DNA of 64,000 nucleotides from Orychophragmus violaceus (GCA_030180135.1 CM058232.1:61339330-61403329), one strand, 5' to 3'. Numbered from the stretch's first letter, positions 1 to 12,158 are shown. Numbers and translations are program-made. The notes: generated from the letters alone by a model not told the origin.

Positions 1-149
1 ATGACATTTATGAATCACAAACCGTCTTATCCACGCAAAAGCAGACACCCTCACACTGTAAGGCCATGAATACAATTGAATGGGCTTCGACAGCTGACAT
101 AGAATGGACAAGACATCCAACGCTTGATATTATTTGAGGTTCGTAGGTT

Positions 150-362
150 TATTTAAAAATTCATTCCCAAAATAGAAGATTACTATTTCGGGAAACTTTC
201 CATTTTTGGAAACCTACTATTTTTGGAAACTTTCTAAAATTGGAAACTTTCTAAAACCGGAAACTTTCTAACTTTAGAAATTTCTTTAAAATCCAAAACC
301 CGCAAATCCAGAAACTTCTAATTTAAGAAACTTTCTAATTTCAAAATTTCGGAAACTTTAAT
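150..362. repeat. degenerate GGAAACTTTCTA short tandem repeats
   Basis: About ten imperfect copies of a GGAAACTTTCTA-like 12-15-mer occur within the leader of copia element B. They carry no open frame. They are probably a decayed minisatellite specific to the retroelement leader. Confidence 0.6.
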
Positions 363-787
363 TTAAAATCGACTTTATTATTTTATAAAATAAATTTTAA
401 ATTAATCTGAAGAAAGACTCAAATAATTGGCCCAATTGTTTTAACTTCTTGGCCCGAGGCCCAAGAATTGGTCCATGTCCAAGACATGACCCAATTGTCC
501 AATTAAATGACATAACCGGTCTGGTTCATTAAATTTGATCTAACCAAATTTTAATTACTACGATGACCACAATTGTCAACCGGTTATTTACTAAACCGGA
601 TTTTCTCAATTTATTTGGTCCAACCAAATCAAATTAGAAAATCCTGGTTTAGGCACTAAATCCAATAATTCTTTCGACATTGGATTTCTTGTCCCGGTTT
701 AACCAGACTTAATAAAATTATTAAATCTGTTTATTAAACCAGGACGAATTAATTTTAATCAAAATTAAACCGAGCCTTAAACCAACC

Positions 788-1098
788 ATGTCGATCGATG
801 AACCAACCGTGTCGATCGATCCATCAACCACATCGGTCGATGCTCTCAGCATCGATCCTGCATCGATCGTGCATCGATCCTGTATCGATCGATGCTCTCA
901 CGCATGCACGGAACCGAGCCAAAACCCTAACCGTGTCGATCGATGTGCACCAACCGCATCGGTCGATGCACCAATATCGAACCTGCATCGATCCTGCATC
1001 GATCGATGCTTTCACGCGTTAACAGGGTTAGCCGATAGACTGTATCGACCGATCCATGCGATCGTATCGATCGATCCATGCGATCGCAGTCGATACTG
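788..1098. repeat. cluster of TCGATCGA-type palindromic motifs in leader B
   Basis: At least a dozen copies of TGTCGATCGATG, CATCGATCGATG, CATCGGTCGATG and close variants are packed into about 310 bp. The open frames crossing this block (about 60-100 codons on both strands) arise from the repeat, rich in Ser/Ile/Asp/Arg, and are not genes. The same core occurs as paired 14-bp palindromes in the LTRs and leaders of copia elements A and C. Confidence 0.8.
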
Positions 1099-1288
1099 AC
1101 TTATGAAAATCGCATTCCACCAAATCATATAGCTTGGTTTCTGCGATTTTAGGTGTGTTTAGGTTTCAATTCTTGTTACTTAAGTGTCTTCTCTTATCAG
1201 TAGTTGATTCAAAACACTTTTAAACAAGAAAACAATCCTAAACTTGAATCTAAACAAGAAAAACCAGAACCAATGGCTCTGATACCAC

Positions 1289-1958
1289 TGAAGGATTGTT
1301 TGGTTGATCCTGATTCAATTCTTAGATTCATATCAACCTAAACATGCGGATCTAGGTTCTTCTCAGAATAGAAACAAATGATGATCTCACCTTATACCTG
1401 TTTGCAGCGGAAATAGATGGTATGTCTGAGATCAGAGAAACACCGAGGGATGAATCCTCCAAAGGTTCACACACGCGATCACAGAAAACGGCTGCTAGAC
1501 CACAAGGAGCTCGGCGCAGAGAGAGAGAGATTTCGGCTGGAGTGTTAGGGTTAATTGTTCTGAACTCGAGTTTTATCTAATAAAACTTGTCCGGTTCCGT
1601 TTGGGCCATTTGGCCCAAACACCAATTAACTCGACGGCATTCGCGCACTGTGTCGACCGACACACCTTGTGTATCGATCGACACACAGTGCCTAAACCGT
1701 TTTATTCTCTCTAAGTACAGTAAATGCCTAGCACTTTTACCGTACTTCTGCTAAACCGTTCCTACACATTTTCCTGTTAGCTTAGGCGTGTGACCCATAT
1801 GGGATCATATAATAAAGGCAATAAGTCCAAGACCTATAGATCATGAGCGGACTCTAGCAAGCCATCATGACCCCCAGTATTATATGACTTATGTCTGATC
1901 ATTGACATACTCTTACTTTCTAGAGACAGTACCGAGATTACTGGACACAATTCCAACA
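1289..1958 (-). repeat. LTR of copia element B
   Basis: The 670-bp LTR has minus-strand ends TGTTGG and CCTTCA. It contains a palindrome pair (about 1648-1692, with GACC and GATC cores). The adjoining tRNA-iMet primer site shows this is the 5' LTR of B, with the internal region running left. Confidence 0.8.
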
Positions 1959-2311
1959 TATCTCTGAGTTCGTGCATGCTCCTGAAACATACTTTTCAGG
2001 CCAGTGATCATCTCTATTGGCGACTCCACGTACTCATATTGCTTCTGCCATTCCGAGTTCATGGTAGCCAACATGAGACAACTCACATCCACCGCATCAT
2101 TAGAATGCTTATCCCAAGCATCCTTATCTGACTGCCAGGCATTGGCTCGGTACTTCTTGGGGAGAACTTTCTCAAGGACATAGTCCTTCTTCTCCTGTTT
2201 GAGAACAATTCTCAAGTTCCGATACCATTCAAGAAAGTTTGATCCATTTAACTTGTCCTTCTCAAGGACGGATCGCAAGGAGAAATTGTTACGATGGTTT
2301 GTGCTAGACAT
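1959..2311 (-). pseudogene. copia gag, N-terminal fragment (element A)
   Basis: The first about 118 codons of a copia Gag start at the ATG ending at 2311 (MSSTNHRNNFSLRSVLEKDK). They match codon by codon, with few substitutions, the N-terminus of the 292-residue gag at 26334. The frame is cut at 1959 by insertion of element B, and the apparent last 14 codons (to 1913) come from B's LTR. The zinc knuckle and everything downstream are displaced outside the window. Gag would form the retroelement's virus-like particle; this copy cannot. Confidence 0.8.
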
Positions 2312-2884
2312 AGCTGGAAAAACAAGGGAGGTTTAGTTATGATGTTCAAGAAATGAGAAGTCTTAACAATTAAGAAAACTCGCATTATATTCAACCAATG
2401 TTTCCTCAAATGAATATAATGATCCAAGACCCATACTTCACTAAACTTGAGTGAGCCACTGGCTAGCACCCAAGTTTTAGCTATCTAGGTAAGCAACAAC
2501 CTTGCTAGTTATATCCAATATAACTCTTGGTTGTGGATCGACATCTCATGCCCAATCCACCCGATGTCTCTGAGCCCAAAACGATTTTGATGGCCCAGTC
2601 AAGTAAACCAATCTCTTCAGTCATGTAATTGGTGATGTCTTGCACTGCAAGTCTATCAACACGATTACCTCCTGTCTTACTCATGTAATTGTGGACACCT
2701 TTCACTGAAAATCTATCGCACAATGAAATGAGCCTTGATAGTTGACAAGATTGGAAAGACATCAAGGATCACTTGATATTTGGTTGAGGAACGGAACCTT
2801 TAAAACGTTCAGTTTTATTATGTTTTAATTCTTCTAATTAAAATGGTTCATTTTGGTTTGGTTCTGTGATTTCAGATTCAATAA

Positions 2885-3262
2885 CCTAAACCATCGGACC
2901 TTGTGTCGACCGACACTACTTTAGTGTCGATCGATGCAGGTTAACCAAAACCAATTTGCGATAACCGATCAATCCAATTGATCCGGTTTTATGATAACCA
3001 GTCAGTGTCGATCGACACTACATTAGTGTCGGTCGATGCTAACCTAATCAAACCAATCGCAATAAACCGTTCTTAGTGTTTAACCATTATTAACCAAGCT
3101 CGATAACCGGTCCAATCCAATTGAACCGATTTATCAATTTCGCGAGGTTTGTGTCGACCGACACAACGCTTGTGTCGATCGACACTAGGCGAAACCTAAG
3201 TTTTATTCGGGTTTTCGCCCTGTGTCGATCGACGCCGGATTGGCATCGATCGACACCATGCG
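2885..3262. repeat. four paired 14-bp palindromes in leader A
   Basis: Four pairs of GTGTCGATCGACAC-like palindromes, one member usually with a GACC/GGTC core and the other with GATC, lie at about 2904-2940, 3005-3040, 3150-3187 and 3220-3258. Members of a pair are 6-8 bp apart. Each perfect copy is its own reverse complement. The same arrangement occurs in the leader of element C. Confidence 0.8.
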
Positions 3263-3404
3263 AAAAACCCTAAAACGTTTTCGAACAAAAACCCTAAACT
3301 AGGTTACTTTGATCAAAACGAGTTTTAGCATGCTTGTATCAATTATACAGAGATCTAGATTCAACTAATCTAATCATCATGCTACTGATTCAATAGAACC
3401 CTAA

Positions 3405-3417
3405 GGCTCTGATACCA
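3405..3417 (-). other. primer binding site (tRNA-iMet), element A
   Basis: The minus strand reads TGGTATCAGAGCC, the usual plant copia primer site complementary to the 3' end of initiator methionine tRNA. It lies one base inside the LTR end at 3419. Confidence 0.85.
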
Positions 3418-3418
3418 C

Positions 3419-4101
3419 TGAAGGAATTTCTATCAGTTCCTAATCCAATTAGGCAGCCCTAGGTATAAATTCCAAGCCTAGGATCTAGGGTTCATGTAAT
3501 TGAATCAATGGGATCTCAGAATTACCTGGTGATTAGCAGCGGAAGATAAACAAGTAATCGAGATCACGAAGCACCTCAAACGTTGTGCCTCTACTGGTAT
3601 CCACACGCACACAAACTGAACAGCAGGGATGCTAGTGCCTTTTGAGATCAAATTTCTTGAGAGGTTTCTATTCTAGTTCTGGTGGCTGTGAATTAGGTTA
3701 GATTAGTGTTTAGGTCGACCATATATCTTATATATGTCGACTTAAACCACAACCGAATTAACCAACGATTAAACCGATTTTAATTTGGCAATTCGCGAGT
3801 TGTGTCGACCGACACACTTGATGTGTCGATCGACACTGTCCCAGAAAATTGGTATTGAATGCATATCAAATATGCATTCATCAGATCATTACATTAATGA
3901 TCAACCTCGTATTCTACGTCCAGTTTGCTTAGGTGTGTGACCCTGTAGGATCATATAACACTAGCAATGAGTTCTAAACTCATTGATCATAAGTGGCTTC
4001 TAGCAAAGCATTATGACTGCCTAGTGTCACATGATTGTCTCATCTCGACAATACGACTTTCACTTAGAGTAAGCACAATAGATTTCAGGACATTCCCAAC
4101 A
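3419..4101 (-). repeat. 5' LTR of copia element A
   Basis: The 683-bp LTR, minus-strand ends TGTTGGGAATGTCC and CCTTCA, is nearly the same length as the intact 3' LTR of element C (684 bp) and clearly homologous to it. It contains one palindrome pair (3799-3838) and, on the minus strand, a TATA-like stretch (about 3718-3740). Confidence 0.85.
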
Positions 4102-4106
4102 CTTCC

Positions 4107-4330
4107 AAGAATCAAAGTATATCAAAACCCATGATCATCCCCACAACATGTATGTTTGTATCAACCACATTGCTTCATCCTCCAGATCAATTATTCCCAA
4201 TTTCTCTGCAATATCTTTTGACACGAGATTCACACTAGAACCTGAATCACATAGAGTCTCCTCAAATTTAACTCCTACAATGGAGCATGGAACAACAAAC
4301 TTTTAAGGGTCTTCAGCCTTAGGATATCGC
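4107..4330 (-). pseudogene. Athila/gypsy-type aspartic protease fragment
   Basis: The minus-strand translation gives a retropepsin-like segment with the motif CDSGSSVNLVSKDIAEKLGI, preceded by a FVVPCSIVGVKFEETL-like strand. The family normally has CDLGSS or CDTGSS here. This domain cleaves the Gag-Pol polyprotein in Ty3/gypsy elements. The frame has a stop upstream and is cut on the left by copia element A and on the right by LINE sequence. It is a fossil of an older gypsy element. Confidence 0.6.
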
Positions 4331-5640
4331 CTCAGCTGTGGTGGCTAGCTTGCTTCATAATAAAGTTCCATAAACTCTTCTTGATCTTGTTGAGAAGAAA
4401 GAGGTTTTCTGAAGACACGGCCATGCCAGAATAATATTGAAATTGCTGAAGGATGTGAATAATGTTTTGCGACCCATCCGTAAAGATTAGTAGATCATTA
4501 GCGAAGCATAAATGAGTTAGTTTTGCTGCTTTACACTTCGGGTGATAATTGAACTTCCCTTCCTCATCACCTTTGTTTAGTAACATCGAGAGACAATTCA
4601 TAACTATAACAAATAGGTAAGGTGATAAGGGATCACCTTGCCGAATACCCCGTTTACCTTTCAAATAACCATGGATTCTTCGATTGTAGCCAACTGTGAA
4701 GTTTGTTGTACAAATATAATCTCTCGGCCAAACCAAATAGGTGTTTGGAGTATTGATACGAACAAGACAGTTAAAAATGAAGTCCCAACTAATAATGTCA
4801 AAATATTTAACAATATCAACATTTATTGCTATTCTCTTAGAACCTTTTCCATTGTGGTGGTCATTAAATATTTATGTTTCTAGGATTATGTTCTCAACTA
4901 AGAGTCTCCCCCCCCCCCCTCCCTTTCAAGCTCGCATTCTGATTGGGAAAAATTAACTTAGGCATGATTGGCTTGATTTTAGACACAAGAATCTTTGAAA
5001 GAGCTTTGTAAAGAATTGTACATCACAAAATATTACTAATGACTGACTCATAAGCCCCATGATGTTTGGAACTAGGGAAAGAATGCTCGCAATCATAGTT
5101 TAGGGTAGTAAACCAGAAATGAAGAACTGTTCAAGAGAAGTGACAACCTCATTTCCTAACAGGTTCCATGTTTCTTTACAAAAATCTGAAGTTAGACCAT
5201 CCGGTCCCAAAACCTTGGTAAGATTAACCTTGAGTAGAATTTTGGAAATTATCTCAAGAGACGACATTGATGAAAGGGCAGCGATTTAAGAAGTGGAACA
5301 CCAAAATGGGAGAAGACGCTGAAACCATGAAACAAAAGTAACATAAGGAGGGAGGAAATCATGATCCAGAATGTTCTTGAATTGACTAATGTCCAAAGTA
5401 CTCATTTCAACCTCATCCTCAACCAACACTCTAGAGGGAAGCAAGAAAGATCTTATAGAGTTAAAAACTGCTCTAACAGCCGCCACCCTATATAAATAAG
5501 GAGTGTTCTGATCCCTTTCTGATAACTAGTTGATTCTTGTTTTCTGACTGGAAATAGTATTCCTCTATTGATCTTAATAACTTCCATTAGTTGCGAAGAT
5601 CACGCTCCTTCTTAAACATTGAAGCAGAGGGTTGATTAAG
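4331..5640 (-). pseudogene. L1-type LINE reverse transcriptase fragment
   Basis: In minus-strand order: a linker (ARAVFNSIRSFLLPS-like, 5286-5486), the RT entry motif GPDGLTSDF (about 5190), and the RT core GKRGIRQGDPLSPYLF (4332-4736) followed by FAND where functional enzymes have FADD. This is the plant L1 ORF2 layout between endonuclease and reverse transcriptase. Frames are broken several times and the endonuclease, RT C-terminus and poly(A) tail are missing. The catalytic Asp-to-Asn change and the stops show it is dead. Confidence 0.75.
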
Positions 5641-6597
5641 GGTCACAACTTATACAACTTTTTAACATACAATTTGCAATAACAACCCGCTTTTGAATGT
5701 GTGAAAATTCTTTCTATTTATTTTTTGAATGCACTCATAAGTGATTTAAGTTTTCAGCAAAGATAAGTGAGACAGGAAGATAAGCTTCCGGCTCTAGACC
5801 AAGTGTAATGACCCATTCTCGACAAGCTTAAACGACAACATTATGACATATGTCTAAACCAAAATGGCTAGCCATCATGTCCTCCCATTGGAATCCGGAA
5901 TACACTTACTTCTATTCAAATCCACTGACGTAACCGATAGTTGAACTTCTTCTACTAATCCTGCGGAAAAAAATAAAGGGGAAAGAAGAGGGGTGAGTAA
6001 TGGGGATTACTCCATGAGACAATCCGAACTAATCCATCTCAATACATCCGTCATACGACTTGGCACCAAAACGAGAATTACGAAGCTACAAGAACCAACT
6101 AAGTGTAAGGACATACAGTCTCACAGTTAAAAAAACATCAAGCAAGGGAGATTAACTATTGGTGCTCCCGACACTCCAGCCTGGACATCCTCGTCGTCTT
6201 CCGTACCAATAACAGTTACCATTCCAATAACATGCATCATTCCAATAACATGTACCACACCCCTCCGGGCCAAAAACAGGCTCACAAGACCCCAGCAGGA
6301 GAACGTACCACTCCGGGCTCACCGTCATGACAATCAATGTACACATGGGCCTCTTGACCCTGCGCACTCCACATCTGATTCTAACTCAACAACATCACCC
6401 GGTTCATGACCTAACTGTATTTAACATGCCCTGGGTATGACTTAACTGTATTTAACATATTGTCTGGCATTGAATGATTTCCTGAGAATACCCTGAGTCT
6501 AGCGTCTTTCTCTAATTGAAACACACATTTACTTTCTTGCATTGCTTTCTACTTTCTCATCTGATTGATTTAACTGTATTTAACTTAACATAATGAA
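5641..6597. other. intergenic, possible gypsy LTR remnant
   Basis: No convincing gene is visible. A sequence starting TGTAATGACCC at about 5808 resembles the start of some chromovirus LTRs. A phrase of the type TTAACTGTATTTAAC recurs three times between about 6410 and 6590. No matching partner LTR was found. The 71-codon minus frame at 6152-6367 has no recognisable domain. Confidence 0.3.
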
Positions 6598-7849
6598 ATG
6601 TTCACGATGCGAGCTGCTTTGATGTGGACAATCAGCGATTTTTCCGCGTACGGTATGCTATCGGGATGGATGACACATGGGAGGTTGGCTTGTCCGTATT
6701 GTATGGATGATACAAAATCTTTTTGGCTGCCACAAGGAAGGAAGCATAGTTGGTTCGATTGTCACAGAATGTTCTTTCCTGGAGGACATCCGTATAGGCA
6801 AAACGTTATAGCTTTCCTGAAGAACAAAACTGTTCAAGATGATCCTCCGCCATGGCTAAATGGGGAAGAAATTTTACATGAGAGGATAAGTAATATTCGT
6901 GGCCTGTTTAAAACGGTTGATTGCGGAGGAAACGGACATGACAAGCCTGCTCGAACTATAGAAGCGTACGGTGTCGACCATAATTGGGTGAAAAAGAGTA
7001 TCTTTTGGGAGTTGCCGTACTGGGAGAACCTACTTCTCCGACACAATCTTAATTTTATGCTTATCGAGAAAAAATTCTTCGATAATCTCATTACACGGTG
7101 CTAAATATTCCAGGGAAGACAAAAGATAGCATAAAATCAAGATTGGATCTCCCTTCATTTTGCAGAAGACCCGATTTGGAAGTCACCACAGATGGAAGAG
7201 TGCCTATTCCAATCTTTCGCTTGTCGAAGGAAGGTAAAGAAAAATTTCTGACATGGTTGAAGAGGGAGATTAAGTTTCCAGATGGGTATGTATCAAAGTT
7301 TTCACGTTGTGTTAACGAGGAGAAGGGAAAGATCTCGGGCCTGAAAAGTCACGATTGTCATGTCATCATGCAACGGCTTCTCCGAATTGCTTTTTCAGAA
7401 CTTCTTCCGAATGCAGTTCATACAGTAATTTCAGGTAATGATTAATTAATCTAATTTTAATATTTAATCTACTATAAGTGGGGTTCTTATATGTTTTCAA
7501 TTAATTTTTACGTAGATATTGCAATATTCTTTCGAGATATATCTACCAAAATGTTGCGGACAGAAGATGTTGCTACACTTAAGGAAAACATTGCTATGAA
7601 ACTTTGCAATTTAGAAAAGATCTTCCCACCGGCTTTTTTCGATGTCATGGAACATCTCCCAGTGCATCTTCCGGACGAAGCTGCTTTAGGCGGTCCAGTC
7701 CAATACAGATGGATGTATCCTTTCGAACGATATATCACTTGAAGAAGAAAGTTAAAAACAAGGCTCGAATCAGAGGATCGATAGTAGCTCAATATGTAAA
7801 CGGAGAAATTTCCTACGTGACAACCAACTACATTACACCTCCACAATAG
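6598..7849 (+). pseudogene. CACTA TNP2-like transposase, C-terminal half
   Basis: Frame 6598-7104 contains MRAALMWTISDFSAYGMLSG and CPYCMDD, hallmarks of plant CACTA (transposase family tnp2) proteins. A one-base shift near 7095 leads into 7098-7445 (LNIPGKTKDSIKSRLDL), then 7491-7742, ending with a DUF4218-type segment around MYPFERY, and another shift into a frame ending at 7849. The enzyme would bind the termini and cut and paste the element. Missing N-terminus, two frameshifts and an apparent unspliced gap at 7440-7500 make it non-functional. Confidence 0.8.
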
Positions 7850-8109
7850 TTAGACTCCGCAGAAGATGTGAGGGAAATTCATTTCACCTACAGTTATCCT
7901 GATGTCCCGCGTATCTTCCACCAAGTAGGAAGAGTTAGTGGAAAATCATCGACACTTAAGAAATTTTTTTCATTTCTCTCGCGAAAATCTCTCGAACTCT
8001 CTCGAGCCTCTCTCGTCTTCCTCCTCTCCTCTGTTCTACTAATCGATCCAGCCTTCTTTCTCTCCTGCGTGCTAACCATGTTGGTAAGTGGTTTCTTCTC
8101 TCTCTCTCT

Positions 8110-8450
8110 TGCTCATCGATTGAAGCCGATTTGATTTTAGGGTTTTGGTTGTTTAATCGGTTTTAGGGTTTTGTTTGTCTAATCAGTTTATGGTTTTGAT
8201 TGTTTAATCCGACACTTGTTTCGTCTCTCTTGATCATCGATTGTATCCGATCTGATTTTAGGGTTTTGGTTGTTTAATCGGTTTTAGGGTTTTGTTTGTC
8301 TAATCGGTTTTAGGGTTTTGGTTGTTTAATTCGACACTTGTTTCGTCTCTCTTGCTCATCGATTGTATCCGATTTGATTTTAGGGTTTTGTTTGTTTAAT
8401 CGGTTCTAGGGTTTTGTTTGTTTAATCCGACACTAGTTTCATTTCTGTTT
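8110..8450 (+). repeat. 121-bp tandem repeat, about 2.8 copies
   Basis: Copies begin TGCTCATCGATT at about 8110, 8231 and 8353. Each contains GATTTTAGGGTTTTG and AATCCGACACTTGTTTCG blocks. The array lies in the first intron of the Transposase_24-like gene. Confidence 0.8.
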
Positions 8451-8566
8451 GGCATGCATGTCTAGATTTTATATCAATCTACTAGTTTCTGTAATTTTAA
8501 TCGGTTGATATGCTTTCGATTTTAGGTTCTCTGTCGAAACTATGTTTTTGATTTTTTCTGTTCGAA

Positions 8567-8760
8567 GCGATTGTTGTCTGTCTCGGTTTGTCTGTTTGTC
8601 TGTTTTATAGATGTTGAATCTCTGGGTTTAAATGGCGATTGTTGTCTGTCTCGTTTTGTCTATTTGTATGTTTTATAGATGTTGAATCTCTGGGTTTAAA
8701 TAGCAATTGTTGACTGTCTCGGTTTTGTTTTTGTCTGTCTGTCTTTGGGTTTTGTTTGTG
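8567..8760 (+). repeat. 68-bp tandem repeat, about 2.4 copies
   Basis: A unit starting GCGATTGTTGTCTGTCTCGG and ending TGAATCTCTGGGTTTAAATG starts at about 8567, 8635 and 8703, in the same intron as the 121-bp array. Confidence 0.8.
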
Positions 8761-11159
8761 TCTGTCTCCTGATACATGAAATACTTTATTAACTGCATTT
8801 TGAGTTGTCTCTTTTAGTTTTATGGTGACTTCTTGTTTCTTCTCTGTTTGCAGATGAATATGGTCAGGACTCCTTCATCAGGAACTTCAGGCAGAAGGCG
8901 TCTAGTTCAGTCGTGGATTCCTCCTGGAGCAGTGAGACAAGCCAACTAAAGTGCTTCTCGACATCCTCTCCCCAGCTTAGCGGCTATGATGGGTTCACCA
9001 GACATGATTCACATGCCGCATCTGCATCCAGAGAAGCTCAATGGAGGTTTATGGTGAGTCTACTTACATTAGGTATCGCTTGTGTTGAGCTGTTTTTGAG
9101 TTGAGTTGTTTGGTTTAATTTATGTTATCCTGTGCTAGATTAAGACATTTATGTGCGAGCAGGATTTACTTAGCTTAGTCTTGTATCTGTTAGCTTAGTT
9201 TAGTTTCTGTTATTGTCTTTGGTATACTTAATGTAATTGGCTTAGTCTTGTATCTGCCTGAAAAACAAAGAAACTCGTTGAGGAATAAATTGGCTGAATC
9301 ATTGTTTATGTTTGTTGCTTGCATTCGAGAATACTATCGTGATTTTCCTTGTTTGATCCAATAATTGCGGATGATAGTTTCTTGTTTCTGAGCTCCTCTT
9401 GCACCATGTGTTTCATTTATATCATGTGCTAGATTAAGACATTTATCTGCCAGCGCCTCAAGTGTAGGACATTTGCGATTGCTGCTTAGAGTTAATTCAT
9501 TATGTACTTGAGGTTTGAAGTCTTCTGTTGTTTGCATTGGTTAAGACTGAGAATGAATGACATACTTTCCCTTCTCGCATGTTTTGGCATCGATGACTGT
9601 ATAAGGAAAGACATTGTAGCTGGGTATCAATCTAACTTTTGGGGACCATGGTGGAACTACTCAATGGTCCCACGGGATAAGAAGGATGAGTGGTGGATCA
9701 GTTTCGTGGTAAGCCTTCTGTTTGTGTTTAATACTTAATTTATATTTGAAATTTTAATTGATACTAACTAAATTTCATTGTTTCTTTGTAGTAAAAATAT
9801 TACTGGGAAGAAAAGTATCACAACGTTGTAGTTGAGCGTTACACAACTATTCTGAGAAGATCAATCTCCGACACTGTAAGCAAGAGGAAGGGGTCAGGGA
9901 AGAAGCATGATTTCATAGGCTTGGCCGATTGGGGTGCAATGCAAGAGACATGGGAAGAGGCTGAACACTAGAAGCGGTGCAAGACAAATTCAGAGAATGC
10001 AGCTTCTAATCCAGATGGCTTAGGGTCGCACCGTCATACCTCAGGGAGAAGAGGTCACTGTCGAATTGCTTATGACATGGTAAGGTCTCTTATCTAATAT
10101 TTTGGTACTGACTGTGTTTAATATATGATATAGAAATATTTATTGTTTTCTTGATAGGAGCAAGAGTCTGGACAGAAACCGGCTGCTACAGCCGTTGTGC
10201 TTAAAACGCACACTCGCAAGGATGGGACCTGCATTGACAAAAGAGCACAGACTCTTATTGCTGCTGCTGAGGCTCTGGCCCTTGAGCGATCATCACAATG
10301 CTCCTCTCTCACTGAAGGAACAGTCTCCACACCCTCCAACCACGACCTAACTGCTGCATATATTGAGGTAGATTGTCTGTTTAGTTCCTGATGCTAAGAT
10401 CTTGTTCATAGCTTGTGTTGATGTCTGCTTAGTCCTAATTTTTCATAGATAGTTGTATCTCTGCTTGTGTTGATGTTGTATGTCTGCTTACTTCTTGAAC
10501 TTTACATAGTTATTGTATTTATGCTTAGTTACTGTTCTTAGTTCATCATCTTTGTATAGATAGTTACTGATCTCTAGTTCATCATTTTATTGCTTAATTA
10601 TATTTGTATGTTCTATTTTGCAGACCGAAACTAACAACAAGGACCAGATTTATGGCCTTGGATCAATCCAGTATCTCAGCATCCATCCAGATGAGACTGC
10701 AGCAGCCGCAATTCTTAGGAACTCCAGCGAGGCTGACGAAAAGGAGCAAATGAAGAACTGTGTCAAGGAATTGAAGACTGGCATGGAGCTTTTGCTGAAG
10801 CTTAATGAATATGATCCTGTCACGTACCAGCCAGTTTCTCGTGAGAGTGCAGCCTCTGCTCCAAGTCCACGTTCTGAAGCAAGTCAGCAGCCTAATATGA
10901 TCTCGGACACACTCCCAGTAAGCCAGAACCAAAATGCAGTAGGTCAGTGAGAGAGAGCTTAGCTAGGATGTTGTGTAAAAAGTGTATAAATTAGTTTTTG
11001 GTGATGAAAGAACATTTAACATGTCTTTCTAATGATGCACAAACTATTGTGTATGTATTTTAACTCTTTTGGAATGTATAATATTAAGTATGCTTTCTTT
11101 CAAATGAACAAGATTTTAGTTCTAATTAGCAATGACAAAACAGGTTCTAATCATATTAT

Positions 11160-11742
11160 AACCAATATTCATAGCATTAATAGCTGATTTTTTTTTTGTC
11201 ATTGAACTACATAGCTATGGCATGCTACGACGATCTCCGTAGCTATGTAGCTACGAATTAATTCCTTGATACTCGTGGAGAACTAGCTACGAATATGGCG
11301 TGGCTATCCGTAGAAATAGCCACGACCCATAGGTAGAAAATCGTAGCTATTTCTACGGTCAGGGTTGTGACGAATCGTGGCTAATTTATCCACGACAAGC
11401 CACGACTTATTTTGTGGATATACTATCCACGAATTAATTCGTGGCTTGTCGTGGATAAATAGCCACGTGAAAAGACATCGCTATTCGTAGCTAGTGCTAC
11501 GACCTTCAGTCGCGTCTATTCGTAGCTATAGTTTCTACGAATGGCGTCCTTGCTATTCGTAATAGCTTCGAATATCGGCGCGGCTACGTCGTGGCTGAGG
11601 ATAGCCACGAAAAAGTATTATCCACGAGCCCATAGGCGTGGATTTTGGTTGCGGCTATTCATGGTTACAGCCGAATTAGCTACGAAATTTGGCCGATAGC
11701 TGCAAAAAAAATCCGCGGCTCTACGGCCAGTTTCTTGTAGTG
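11160..11742. repeat. CACTA subterminal repeats and right TIR
   Basis: More than twenty direct and inverted copies of short motifs such as GTAGCTA, TAGCTACGA, GTGGCTA and GCCACGA precede the terminal TTTCTTGTAGTG. Such subterminal repeats are the transposase binding sites of CACTA elements. They are GC-richer than the flanks. Confidence 0.8.
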
Positions 11743-12143
11743 ACATGACATGGTCTACTTTTGTTACAGATTAAAATAAATATAAGCTCATTGTTATATG
11801 ATTTTGATAAGATTAAATTTCTAAATATACTGAACGAAGAACATAATACTCTTCTAAATTATTTCAAATCTGCTATTTAAATTTATGAGTAATATCATGA
11901 ACGAATAAGTTCAATATACACATGTCACTGAATTAATCCCTCAACTGTTAGGTTATGGTTATAAAATTCATCATTGAGGAAACCATATGCTCTAATTAGT
12001 GAGAAACTGATAATGGTATATATATATATATATTGATGTGTTGTCAAAATTGAAATTTCCCAAATTAAGTTATGCATACATACAGTGTCTGGTGCGAACA
12101 AATGGATGGTTCATATTTTCACAAATTTATGAATGTCAAAATT
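11743..12143. other. AT-rich intergenic DNA
   Basis: No gene is recognised. A (TA)n run lies at about 12014-12032. This is the older sequence into which the CACTA element on the left and the retroposon on the right inserted. Confidence 0.5.
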
Positions 12144-12158
12144 TCAAAAATACTCATT

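Larger units (their letters stand above)
1..1958 (-). mobile_element. Ty1/copia element B, partial (LTR, PBS, leader)
   Basis: Reading on the minus strand, an LTR (1289-1958) starts TGTTGGAATTGTG and ends CCTTCA. It is followed by an initiator-Met tRNA primer site (plus-strand GGCTCTGATACCA, 1275-1287) and then by leader sequence to the window edge. The LTR interrupts the gag of copia element A. In the related element C the gag reads through the same point, and the five bases beside the LTR (1959-1963, AGATA on the minus strand) are the expected target duplication. The other LTR lies outside the window. No coding region of B is visible; bases 1-780 are AT-rich leader or non-coding sequence. 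Confidence 0.8.
1959..4101 (-). mobile_element. Ty1/copia element A, 5' part
   Basis: On the minus strand: 5' LTR (3419-4101), tRNA-iMet primer site (3405-3417), about 1.07 kb of leader, then the start of gag (2311 down to 1959), where element B interrupts it. LTR and gag are close to those of element C at 24651-31271, so A and C belong to one family. A's own integration target lies at 4102 and beyond, inside an older Athila-like protease fragment. Confidence 0.8.
8078..10950 (+). pseudogene. Transposase_24-like second CACTA gene
   Basis: Exons can be chained by GT/AG sites: ATG at 8078-8083, 8853-9053, about 9595-9708, about 9792-10078, 10158-10367 and 10624-10950. Around 9640 the product reads WGPWWNYSMVPRDKKDEWW, and at 10150-10300 EQESGQKPAATAVVLKTHTR then KDGTCIDKRA, the conserved end of the Ptta/En-Spm (Transposase_24) family. 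Its partner role in CACTA elements is probably DNA binding (inference). In-frame stops (the one at 9969 being clear, another at about 8946) show decay. The last exon ends in a TGA at 10948. Intron 1 holds two tandem repeat arrays. Confidence 0.7.
6598..11742 (+). mobile_element. CACTA (En/Spm) transposon, 5'-truncated
   Basis: A TNP2-like transposase pseudogene (6598-7849) is followed by a spliced Transposase_24-like pseudogene (8078-10950), a subterminal region dense in TAGCTACGA/GCCACGA repeats (about 11190-11720) and the terminal inverted repeat TTTCTTGTAGTG (11731-11742), the complement of CACTACAAGAAA. The next three bases (ACA) would be the 3-bp target duplication. The left terminus and N-terminal half of the transposase are absent. 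The element is inactive, but its ends resemble those of the two gene-capturing CACTA elements further right. Confidence 0.8.

Noticed and set aside
788..1099. Open frames of 60-100 codons on both strands
   Set aside because: They are translations of the TCGATCGA repeat cluster; both strands are open because the motif is palindromic.
788..3262. CRISPR-like array of palindromic repeats
   Set aside because: Plant nuclear DNA, spacing far too short for spacers, and the motifs belong to copia LTRs and leaders.
5808..6597. A complete LTR starting TGTAATGACCC
   Set aside because: No partner LTR, primer site or target duplication could be found; kept only as a possible remnant.
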